DNA of 5,072 nt from JBHIBR01 sp046759145 [NCBI: Nitrospinota bacterium]. Lineage in GTDB: Bacteria > UBA8248. The notes beneath the pieces were generated by a model that saw only the letters and a program-made list of their open reading frames with translations, did not search any database and was not told the origin of the DNA. The stretch spans positions 1-5,072 of the forward strand of contig JBHIBR010000160.1 in the NCBI GenBank assembly GCA_046759145.1, given 5' to 3'. This document shows positions 1 through 5,072 of the stretch, in pieces; position 1 is the first letter of the stretch, and every line of letters begins with the position of its first letter. The position numbers and the translations under genes were made by a program.

Positions 1-129
1 CTCCAGGCCGCGGGCGGTCCCCACGAAGAGCACCCCTCGGTCGGGCGTCTGAGCAAGCCAGGCGCGGGCCACGGCTACACCGGGGAAAAGGGGTCCCCCC
101 GTCCCTCCCCCGGCCACCAGGAGCCTCAC
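1..129 (-). CDS. murG: MurG, N-terminal fragment: lipid II-forming GlcNAc transferase (gene runs off the left edge)
   Basis: MurG transfers GlcNAc from UDP-GlcNAc to lipid I on the cytoplasmic face of the inner membrane, making lipid II. Only 43 codons are present, beginning MRLLVAGGGTGG and continuing PLFPGVAVARAW. This matches the family's N-terminal Rossmann beta-strand and glycine-rich loop, followed by the FPGxAVA helix and a second strand ending LFVGTARGLE, all in the usual spacing. The start is GTG at 129-127, overlapping the ftsW stop (TGA 128-126) by four bases. A GGAGG at 142-138 lies 8 bases before it, so coupled translation is likely. One oddity: the loop's conserved His (H18 in E. 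coli, GGTGGH) is Pro here (codon CCC at 93-91), one base from CAC. That could be a base-call error or a real change. Family assignment is firm from motif and context; activity cannot be judged from a fragment. Confidence 0.93.
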   Translation of the reverse strand, partial: MRLLVAGGGTGGPLFPGVAVARAWLAQTPDRGVLFVGTARGLE

Positions 130-1280
130 GACGCCGCCCTCCCCTCGTTCGGTGGACCGACGTTCGGTGGACCGACGGGGCGGAACTCGGGCCCTGAGCG
201 CGCGCTCACGCTCAGAAGCAGGCCCACCGCGGCCAGGGCGAACCAGAGGGAGGAGCCCCCCTGGCTCACGAAGGGCAGGGGGAGGCCCTTGGTGGGGAGG
301 AAACCCACCACCACCCCTATGTGGAGGAGGGCCTGGAGCCCCACCATGAGAGTGAGGCCCGCCGCCAGGTGAGCCCCGAACGGGTCCGGCGAGCGCAGGG
401 CGAGACGAAAACCCCTCCAGCACAGGACGCACAAGGCCGCGAGGACGGCAATCGCCCCCACCATCCCGAGCTCCTCTCCGACTACGGCGTAGATGAAATC
501 GGTGTGGGGCTCGGGCAGGTAGAAGAGCTTTTGCCTCCCCTCTCCCAGGCCCAGCCCCACCACTCCACCCCGGCCCAGGGCAAGGAGGGACTGGAGGATC
601 TGGTATCCCGAATCCGAAGGGTCCGACCAGGGGTCGAGGAAGGCCAGTATGCGCCGCCTGCGGTAGGGCACGGTGAAGAGGGCGAAAAAGAGGGCCGGAG
701 AGGCCAGGAGGAGGGTGCCCACCAAGTGCCGGAGGCGCGCGCCAGCGGCGAAGAAGAGGCCTCCCAGCGCTGCCGACATGAGGAGGGCGCTGCCGAGGTC
801 GGGCTGGAGGGCGATGAGGAGGAGCGCGGCGCCCACCGGGACGGCTACCGGGAGGTAGCCCGAGGTAAACTCCCGGAGCCTCTCCCCCCTCCGGACCAGG
901 GCTGCGCTCGCGAAGACCACCAGGGCGAGCTTCGCGAACTCGGCCGGCTGCATCACCGCAGGGCCGAGCTGGAGCCATCGGCGGGCGCCCCCTGCCGACC
1001 GGCCGAGACCCGGCAGAAAAACCGCCGCGAGGAGCAGGAGGGTCAAGGCGAGGAGCGGCAGGCTGAGGCGCTCGAGGCGGCGGTAGTCCATGCGGGCAGC
1101 CAGGAACATCGTGCCGAGCCCCGCCGCCGCGGCCAGCCCCTGGCGCTTCGCGAAGAGGTAAGGGTCGCCGTAGCGGTCGAGGGCGAGGAGCGCCCCGGCG
1201 CTGTTCACCATCACCAGGCCAAAAGCGGTCAGGGCGAGGGCGCATCCCAGCAGCGCGCGGTCAAAGGGAGGCGACTTCAC
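126..1280 (-). CDS. ftsW: FtsW, septal SEDS peptidoglycan glycosyltransferase
   Basis: FtsW is an inner-membrane SEDS protein that polymerises lipid II into septal glycan strands together with its cognate class B PBP (FtsI). The product is 384 residues (E. coli: 414) and strongly hydrophobic, with about ten membrane segments expected. Family motifs appear in order: GARRWLQLGP then QPAEFAKL (98-118), QPDLGSALL (159-167), PEPHTDFIYAVVGEELG (256-272) and LPTKGLPLPFVSQGGSSLW (328-346). Asp261 in HTDFI aligns with the catalytic Asp (E. coli D297). Position in a dcw cluster between murD and murG favours FtsW over RodA. The start is GTG 1280-1278, overlapping the murD stop (TGA 1279-1277). A GAGGG at 1292-1288 sits 7 bases upstream. 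The hydrophilic tail after the last membrane segment (about 361-384) is not a conserved part of the family and contains VGPPNVGPPN, encoded by a tandem 15-bp repeat shared with murD. Confidence 0.96.
   Translation of the reverse strand: MKSPPFDRALLGCALALTAFGLVMVNSAGALLALDRYGDPYLFAKRQGLAAAAGLGTMFLAARMDYRRLERLSLPLLALTLLLLAAVFLPGLGRSAGGARRWLQLGPAVMQPAEFAKLALVVFASAALVRRGERLREFTSGYLPVAVPVGAALLLIALQPDLGSALLMSAALGGLFFAAGARLRHLVGTLLLASPALFFALFTVPYRRRRILAFLDPWSDPSDSGYQILQSLLALGRGGVVGLGLGEGRQKLFYLPEPHTDFIYAVVGEELGMVGAIAVLAALCVLCWRGFRLALRSPDPFGAHLAAGLTLMVGLQALLHIGVVVGFLPTKGLPLPFVSQGGSSLWFALAAVGLLLSVSARSGPEFRPVGPPNVGPPNEGRAAS
138..142 (-). promoter_or_regulatory. Ribosome binding site of murG
   Basis: The minus strand reads GGAGG here, 8 bases before the GTG start at 129-127. 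It supports that start and lies inside the last codons of ftsW, directly next to the 15-bp tandem repeat. Confidence 0.7.
146..179 (-). repeat. 34-bp repeat built on a tandem 15-bp unit, copy in the ftsW 3' end
   Basis: On the plus strand the unit CGTTCGGTGGACCGA occurs twice in exact tandem (146-160 and 161-175), followed by a partial third copy. Each unit contains the near-palindrome TCGGTGGACCGA. Read on the coding strand the unit is GTC GGT CCA CCG AAC, giving VGPPN twice in the non-conserved FtsW tail. A 34-bp stretch matches 1891-1924 in murD in inverted orientation with only two mismatches (25 bases contiguous). The unit is 15 bp, a multiple of three, and has no stop codon in any of its six frames. 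It ends just before the murG ribosome site at 142-138. Confidence 0.88.
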
Positions 1281-2695
1281 AGGGCCGCCCTCACGGCAAG
1301 TCTCTCCACCGCCCCCCGGAAGCGTTCCCCCCGTTCCTCGTAGTCGCGGAACATGTCGAAGCTGGCGCAGGCGGGGGAGAGGAGCACCACCCAGCCCGGC
1401 CGCGCGGCCCCCTGGGCGGCGAGGACGGCTTCCTCCAGATCCCTCACCACCTGCAGGGGGACCTCTCCCTCGAAGAAAGCCCGGAAGCGCTCCCGAGCCT
1501 CGCCCAGGAGGATGAGGAGGCGCACCCGCTCGCGGACCGCCCGCCGCAGGGGCTCGAGGGAGCTCCCCTTGTCCGTCCCGCCCGCGATGAGGACCAGGGG
1601 CTCCTCGAAGCTCTCGATGCTCCGCAGCGTGGCCCCCACGTTGGTGCCTTTCGAGTCGTTCACGTAGGAGACGCCCGCGAGCCTCGCCACTTCCTCCAGC
1701 CGGTGGGGGAGCCCCCGGAAGGTGCGCGCCACGGCGGCAAGGGCGGAAGCGTCCGCGCCCAGAGCCCCCCCCGCCGCAAAGGCGGCCAGCAGGTTCTCCA
1801 GGTTGTGGACCCCCCGCAGGGCCACCTCCTCGGCGCGGCAGGGGAGGAGTTCTCCCCGCCCCGGGCCGGGCCGTACGACGATCTGAGAGCCCCGCCGGCC
1901 CACCGAACGTCGGTCCACCGAACGGAGGAAGGCGCCCTGCTCGAGCTCTTCGCGCAGGCTGAAGCCAAGGGGAAGGGAGGGAGGCCCTCCGGCGAGGAGG
2001 GGGGCAGTCCAGGGGTCGTCGGCGTTCAACACTTTGACGTCCTCCCCTCCCTGGCGGGCGAGGAGGCGGGCCTTGAGGGCCGCGTAGGCGGCGAGGTCGG
2101 GGTGGCGGTCGAGGTGGTCAGGGCTGACATTGGTGATCACCCCCACCCGGGGCCGGAGGGTGGGGGCCCACTCGAGCTGGAAGCTGCTCACCTCGGCCAC
2201 CACGCAGTCGAGCCCCCCGGCTCGCTCCACCACGCCCACCAGCGGCCTGCCGATGTTGCCGCCCACCTCGACCCGGAACCCGGCCGCCCGCAGCACCTCC
2301 CCCAGAAGAACGGTGGTGGTGGTCTTCCCATTGGTGCCCGTGACCGCCACCAGGGGGATGGGCGAGAGGCGGTAGGCGAGCTCCAGCTCGCTGATGACCT
2401 CCGCCCCCGCCGCAAGGGCGATGCCGATGTAGGGGCTATCGGCTGGCACGCCCGGACTCACCACCAGGAGCTGGGCGCGGCGGAAGCTCTCCCCCCGGTG
2501 GCCCCCGAGCTCGAGGCTCACCCCTGCCGGGAGGCCCCCGTGCAGGCCCGGCAGCTCTGCCCCCCCGCGCAAGTCCGTCCCCACCACCCGCGCCCCCAGG
2601 CGCGCGAGGCAGGAGGCGGCGGCGCGGCCCGTGCGGGCCATGCCCATCACCAGGGCCCGCTTGCCCCGGAGCGCCTCCCGCCACTCTCTGTCCAC
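1277..2695 (-). CDS. murD: MurD, UDP-N-acetylmuramoyl-L-alanine--D-glutamate ligase
   Basis: MurD is a cytoplasmic ATP-dependent ligase adding D-Glu to UDP-MurNAc-L-Ala. All three Mur-ligase domains are visible. The N-terminal Rossmann domain has GMARTGRAA at 18-26. The central ATPase domain has the P-loop GTNGKTT (120-126), AEVSSFQLE (167-175), TNVSPDHLDRH (188-198), a Lys in YAALKARL (K208) matching the carbamylated Lys198 of E. coli, and RGVHNLENLLAA (294-305). The C-terminal domain has GLPHRLE (328-334), NDSKGTN (346-352) and LLSPACASFDMFRDYEERG (438-456). Length is 472 residues against 438 in E. coli. Part of the excess is residues 258-270, SVDRRSVGRR plus flanks, encoded by a repeat also present in ftsW. 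The start is taken as GTG 2695-2693, two bases after the mraY stop, because GAGGTGA at 2704-2698 is a good ribosome site for it. GTG 2701-2699, two codons earlier, is possible. The stop overlaps the ftsW start. Confidence 0.96.
   Translation of the reverse strand: MDREWREALRGKRALVMGMARTGRAAASCLARLGARVVGTDLRGGAELPGLHGGLPAGVSLELGGHRGESFRRAQLLVVSPGVPADSPYIGIALAAGAEVISELELAYRLSPIPLVAVTGTNGKTTTTVLLGEVLRAAGFRVEVGGNIGRPLVGVVERAGGLDCVVAEVSSFQLEWAPTLRPRVGVITNVSPDHLDRHPDLAAYAALKARLLARQGGEDVKVLNADDPWTAPLLAGGPPSLPLGFSLREELEQGAFLRSVDRRSVGRRGSQIVVRPGPGRGELLPCRAEEVALRGVHNLENLLAAFAAGGALGADASALAAVARTFRGLPHRLEEVARLAGVSYVNDSKGTNVGATLRSIESFEEPLVLIAGGTDKGSSLEPLRRAVRERVRLLILLGEARERFRAFFEGEVPLQVVRDLEEAVLAAQGAARPGWVVLLSPACASFDMFRDYEERGERFRGAVERLAVRAAL
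1288..1292 (-). promoter_or_regulatory. Ribosome binding site of ftsW
   Basis: The minus strand reads GAGGG, 7 bases before the GTG at 1280-1278 and within the end of murD. It is a moderate match to the consensus; the GTGA overlap with the murD stop suggests that translational coupling also contributes. Confidence 0.55.
1891..1924 (+). repeat. 34-bp repeat, second copy, inside murD and inverted relative to the ftsW copy
   Basis: The plus strand at 1891-1924 equals the minus strand of 146-179 at 32 of 34 positions; the differences are at 1895 and 1899 (C for T). Being in the opposite orientation, it is translated in a different frame as RSVDRRSVGRR (MurD about 258-268). This lies between GAFL and IVVR, in the central domain just before the conserved RGVHN motif, where MurD proteins vary in length. 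The position suggests an in-frame insertion into a surface loop that keeps the ligase intact. The loop placement is inferred from family knowledge, not from a structure. Confidence 0.87.
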
Positions 2696-2697
2696 GC

Positions 2698-2704
2698 TCA
2701 CCTC
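2698..2704 (-). promoter_or_regulatory. Ribosome binding site deciding the murD start
   Basis: The minus strand reads GAGGTGA, a seven-base match to the anti-Shine-Dalgarno complement. The GAGG core is 5 bases before GTG 2695-2693. The alternative GTG at 2701-2699 lies within this site and has no comparable site upstream, so the later GTG is preferred. The final TGA of this site is also the mraY stop codon. Confidence 0.65.
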
Positions 2705-3783
2705 AGCTTCAGGGTGCTCAGGCTCAGCAGCGCCAGCACCACCGCGATGATCCAGAAGCGCACGATCACCTTCGGCTCCTCCCACCCCTTCTCCTCGAAG
2801 TGGTGGTGCAGGGGAGCCATCCGGAAGATGCGCCGCCCCGTGAGCTTGAAGGAGACCACCTGGACGATGACCGAGAGGGTCTCGATGGCGAAGATGCCGC
2901 CGACGATGAAAAGGAGGAGCTCCTGCTTCGAGATGAGGGCCACCACGCCCAGCCCCCCGCCCAGGGCCAGGGCGCCCACGTCCCCCATGAAGACCTGGGC
3001 GGGGTAGGCGTTGAACCACAGAAAGCCCAGGCTTGCTCCCAGCATGGCGGCACACACCACCGCCAGCTCGCCCGCCCCCCTCACGTAGGCGATGTTGAGG
3101 TAGGAGGCGAACTGGGCGTTGCCGGCCACGTAGGTGATGATGAGGTAGGAGGCCGCGGCCACCATGAAGGGGCCGATGGCCAGACCGTCCAGGCCGTCGG
3201 TGAGGTTCACCCCGTTGGAGGTGGCCGTCACCACGATGGCGGCGAAGGGGATGTAGAGCCAGCCCAGCTCGGGCCGCAGCTCCTTGAAGAAGGGGAAGAC
3301 CACCTGGGTGCGGATGGCCGGCTCCATCCCGTCCCAGTAAAGGACCGCCCCCACGCCCAGGCCTATGGCCGCCTGCCAGAAGAACTTCGTGCGCACCCGG
3401 AGGCCGTTCTTGTCCTTCAGGACCACCTTCCGGTAGTCGTCGGCAAACCCCAGCGCCCCGAAGGCGAGGGTGATGAGGAGGAAGATCCAGACGAAGCGGT
3501 TGGTGAGGTCCGCCCACAGGAGGGTGGGGAAGACGAGGGCAAGGAGGATCAGGAGCCCCCCCATGGTAGGCGTCCCCGACTTGCGGGAGTGGGAAAGGGG
3601 GCCGTCCGAGCGGATGGTCTCGTTGAGCTGGCGGGCCTTGAGGGCGCGGATGATCAGGGGGCCCAGGATGAGGCTGATGAGCAGGCCCGTCAGGATAGCG
3701 TAGGCGCTCCGGAAGGAGATGTAGCGGAAGACGTTGAAAGCCCCGAACACCCCGTGCAGGGGGAAGAAGATGTGGTAGAGCAT
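2698..3783 (-). CDS. mraY: MraY, phospho-N-acetylmuramoyl-pentapeptide transferase
   Basis: MraY is an integral inner-membrane enzyme that transfers phospho-MurNAc-pentapeptide from UDP to undecaprenyl phosphate, giving lipid I and UMP. The product has 361 residues, essentially the E. coli length (360), and is collinear with it throughout. Key elements: [10 protein letters not shown] (16-25), SGTPTMGG (69-76), the Mg-binding FADDYRKV (113-120, Asp115/Asp116), [12 protein letters not shown] (192-203), [23 protein letters not shown] with Asp268 (split here as 254-263 and 264-276), and MAPLHHHFE (322-330) carrying the triple His. The remainder is about ten hydrophobic membrane segments. The ATG at 3783-3781 is one base after the murF stop (TGA 3787-3785), with GAGGGG at 3794-3789 upstream. 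The N-terminus aligns with the family start, so no other start is needed. It carries no insertion, unlike three neighbours. It supplies the substrate for MurG two genes downstream. Confidence 0.98.
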   Translation of the reverse strand: MLYHIFFPLHGVFGAFNVFRYISFRSAYAILTGLLISLILGPLIIRALKARQLNETIRSDGPLSHSRKSGTPTMGGLLILLALVFPTLLWADLTNRFVWIFLLITLAFGALGFADDYRKVVLKDKNGLRVRTKFFWQAAIGLGVGAVLYWDGMEPAIRTQVVFPFFKELRPELGWLYIPFAAIVVTATSNGVNLTDGLDGLAIGPFMVAAASYLIITYVAGNAQFASYLNIAYVRGAGELAVVCAAMLGASLGFLWFNAYPAQVFMGDVGALALGGGLGVVALISKQELLLFIVGGIFAIETLSVIVQVVSFKLTGRRIFRMAPLHHHFEEKGWEEPKVIVRFWIIAVVLALLSLSTLKLR

Positions 3784-3784
3784 C

Positions 3785-5072
3785 TCAGCCCCTCAGCTCC
3801 TCCACGGCCCGCTCCATGCGCATGCCGCGGGAGCCCTTGACGAGCACCCAATCCCCCGGCCGCCAGTGCCCCCGCACCCAGCGGGCAGCCTCCGGGCAGT
3901 CCGGGGCAGCGTGGACCCGCCCGGCGGGGAGTCCCTCCTCCCGGGCGGCCTCGGCGGCGAGGGCGGCGAGCCTCCCCACCCCCACGAGGAAGTCTGCGCC
4001 GTTCCCCTTGCGCGCCGCGAGGCGTCCCACCTCCCGGTGGGCCTCTTCGGCGAAGGAGCCCAGCTCCAGCATGTCGCCCAGGATGAGGAAGGCCCTCCCC
4101 CCTCCCTTCAGCTCTCCCAGCGCCTGGAGAGCGGAGGCCACCGAGCGGGGGTTCGCGTTGTAGGCGTCATTCAGCAGATGCACCCCGGCGCCCGGGAGCT
4201 CCTCCACCTCCATCCGCAGGGCGAGAGGCCGGGCGCGGGCGAGGCCCTGTGCCACCTCCGCCGCCGAGGCCCCCAGGAGCGAGGCGGCCGCAGCGGCGGC
4301 GAGGGCGTTCGAGACGTTGTGCCGGCCGAGGGCCTGGAGGCGCACCTCCTGGCGTGAGCCGCCCACGTGGAGGGTGAAGCGCGAGCCCCGGAGCCCCAGG
4401 AGCTCCACCTCCGTCGCCCGCACGTCCACCCCCTCCCCCTCGCCGAAGGTCACGGCGCGGCCCCCGGCCACCGGGGTGCCCGCCGGCACCCTGGCGGAGC
4501 GATAGAGCCAGTTCTTCTGACCCCCGGCAGGCGAGGGGGCCTCAGGGGAACGGGCTCTCCCGGAGTGCCCGATGGCACCTGCCCGGCGGCGGCGCTCGGC
4601 GAGAGAGAGGCACATGGGGTCGTCCCCATTCAGCACGGCCACCCCATCGGGGCCGAGAGTCTCGAGCAGCTCTCCCTTCGCCTCCCGCACCCCCTCCAGG
4701 TCGCCGAACCCCTCCAGGTGTGCGGGGCTCACGTTGGTGATGACCGCCAGCTGGGGCCCCGCCAGGGCCCCGAGGCGGCGGAGCTCTCCCGGCTCGCTCG
4801 CGCCGAGCTCGGCCACGGCGTAGCGGTGGGCCTCGCAGAGCCCGAACAGCGTGAGGGGGAGGCCTACCAGGTTGTTGAAGTTCCCGCTGGATTTGAGCAC
4901 CTCGCCCCGCCCCCCCTCCTCCAGGATGGAGGCCAGCATCTCCTTCACGGTGGTCTTGCCGTTGCTACCCGTCACGGCGACCAGGGGGATGGGATGACGC
5001 CTCCGCCACCAGGAGGCGAGCTCCCCCAGCGCGGCGAGGGTATCCGGGACGCCCACCAGGAACCGGTCGTTT
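3785..5072 (-). CDS. murF: MurF, UDP-MurNAc-tripeptide--D-Ala-D-Ala ligase, lacking its N-terminus (runs off the right edge)
   Basis: MurF is a cytoplasmic ATP-dependent ligase joining D-Ala-D-Ala to UDP-MurNAc-tripeptide, the last soluble precursor step. 428 complete codons are visible, the first being AAC at 5071-5069; the true start and most of the substrate-binding N-terminal domain lie outside. In visible-residue numbering: P-loop GSNGKTT (35-41), [14 protein letters not shown] (62-75), [11 protein letters not shown] (112-122), AKGEL with the likely carbamylated Lys132, [11 protein letters not shown] (249-259), [11 protein letters not shown] (300-310), ILGDMLELG (330-338) and [12 protein letters not shown] (409-420). 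GTG at 5056 is in frame but internal, because the reading frame continues upstream as NDRFL and matches the family's conserved linker (VPDTLxALxxLA). Residues 165-199 are an extra 35-residue segment with no counterpart expected in the family, encoded by a palindromic element (4475-4579). The stop is one base from the mraY start. Confidence 0.96.
   Translation of the reverse strand, partial: NDRFLVGVPDTLAALGELASWWRRRHPIPLVAVTGSNGKTTVKEMLASILEEGGRGEVLKSSGNFNNLVGLPLTLFGLCEAHRYAVAELGASEPGELRRLGALAGPQLAVITNVSPAHLEGFGDLEGVREAKGELLETLGPDGVAVLNGDDPMCLSLAERRRRAGAIGHSGRARSPEAPSPAGGQKNWLYRSARVPAGTPVAGGRAVTFGEGEGVDVRATEVELLGLRGSRFTLHVGGSRQEVRLQALGRHNVSNALAAAAAASLLGASAAEVAQGLARARPLALRMEVEELPGAGVHLLNDAYNANPRSVASALQALGELKGGGRAFLILGDMLELGSFAEEAHREVGRLAARKGNGADFLVGVGRLAALAAEAAREEGLPAGRVHAAPDCPEAARWVRGHWRPGDWVLVKGSRGMRMERAVEELRG
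3789..3794 (-). promoter_or_regulatory. Ribosome binding site of mraY
   Basis: The minus strand reads GAGGGG, 5 bases before the ATG at 3783-3781, within the last codons of murF. A second GGAG at 3800-3797 is further away. Together with the one-base gap to the murF stop this supports coupled translation. Confidence 0.6.
4475..4579 (-). repeat. 105-bp quasi-palindromic element inserted in frame in murF
   Basis: The segment is exactly 35 codons and is bounded by GGTGCC (4475-4480) and GGCACC (4574-4579). Pairing continues inward: GGCAC 4485-4489 with GTGCC 4565-4569; AGAGCC 4504-4509 with GGCTCT 4553-4558; GTTC 4511-4514 with GAAC 4548-4551; CTGA 4517-4520 with TCAG 4542-4545; CCCCC 4521-4525 with GGGGG 4535-4539. 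A 9-base loop lies at 4526-4534. The left end is itself a perfect 7-bp hairpin (4474-4480 with 4485-4491), and the right end a 5-bp one. The architecture resembles a MITE or paired-REP element. It encodes a 35-residue stretch starting [11 protein letters not shown] and ending RVPAGT within a variable part of the MurF central domain. Exact insertion ends are inferred from the symmetry. Confidence 0.75.

Noticed and set aside
146-177. Tandem 15-bp repeats considered as a CRISPR fragment.
   Set aside because: There are only two units with no spacers, inside a coding sequence, and no cas genes nearby.
1277-1280. Gene overlaps at 1277-1280 and 126-129 considered as possible frameshifts or annotation errors.
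   Set aside because: Both are ordinary GTGA overlaps, with complete family motifs on each side; this is typical of coupled dcw genes.
321-1343. Long plus-strand open frames opposite ftsW, murD and mraY (about 321-1343, 1703-3007 and 2800-3840).
   Set aside because: These are antisense shadows caused by high GC at third codon positions. Their translations are rich in Glu, Arg, Gly and His with no recognisable family, while the minus strand carries conserved enzymes over the same bases.
2696-3517. A same-strand open frame extends murD upstream by about 274 codons, across mraY.
   Set aside because: It is a GC-rich frame over mraY with low-complexity, Gly/Arg/His-rich translation. MurD homology begins only at about 2695, where a good ribosome site and the mraY stop lie.
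4474-4491. Perfect 7-bp GC hairpin considered as an intrinsic terminator.
   Set aside because: It has no following T-run, lies in the middle of murF, and is better explained as one end of the 105-bp palindromic insert.
3785-5056. GTG at 5056 considered as the murF start.
   Set aside because: The frame stays open to the window edge, and MurF needs a further N-terminal domain of several tens of residues before the P-loop, so the start lies outside.

Overview
The window is a 5-kb piece of a dcw (division and cell wall) cluster. All five genes are on the minus strand, so transcription runs from right to left: murF (5' end missing), mraY, murD, ftsW, murG (only the first 43 codons). This is the classical order of the peptidoglycan precursor and septum-building genes. 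There is no gene-free stretch. Gaps are 1 to 2 bases (murF/mraY and mraY/murD), and the next two junctions are 4-base GTGA overlaps (murD/ftsW and ftsW/murG). This looks like one translationally coupled transcription unit. I see no internal promoter or terminator.

The DNA is very GC-rich, about two thirds or more by eye, and three of the four visible starts are GTG. MraY is of the proteobacterial type (361 residues, collinear with the E. coli enzyme). The combination suggests a high-GC Gram-negative bacterium, perhaps of deltaproteobacterial grade (Desulfobacterota, Myxococcota) or a related uncultured lineage. This placement is an inference and is weak below the Gram-negative level.

How the genes work together: MurD adds D-Glu to UDP-MurNAc-L-Ala. 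MurF later adds D-Ala-D-Ala to complete the UDP-MurNAc-pentapeptide. MraY transfers phospho-MurNAc-pentapeptide to undecaprenyl phosphate (lipid I). MurG adds GlcNAc (lipid II). FtsW polymerises lipid II at the septum with its cognate class B PBP. The neighbours expected outside the window are murE/ftsI to the right and murC/murB/ddl/ftsQ to the left.

The genes themselves are ordinary, and I found no undescribed biological system. The unusual layer is repeat DNA inside the coding sequences. (1) A 34-bp element built from a tandem 15-bp unit lies in the 3' end of ftsW and, in opposite orientation, in a variable loop of murD (32/34 identical). The unit is open in all six frames. (2) A 105-bp quasi-palindromic element, exactly 35 codons long, interrupts a variable region of the MurF central domain. 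Both look like in-frame, protein-tolerated insertions, comparable in behaviour to the Rickettsia palindromic elements. (3) The MurG nucleotide-sugar/lipid loop reads GGTGGP instead of the near-invariant GGTGGH, which is either a sequence error or a real and striking substitution.
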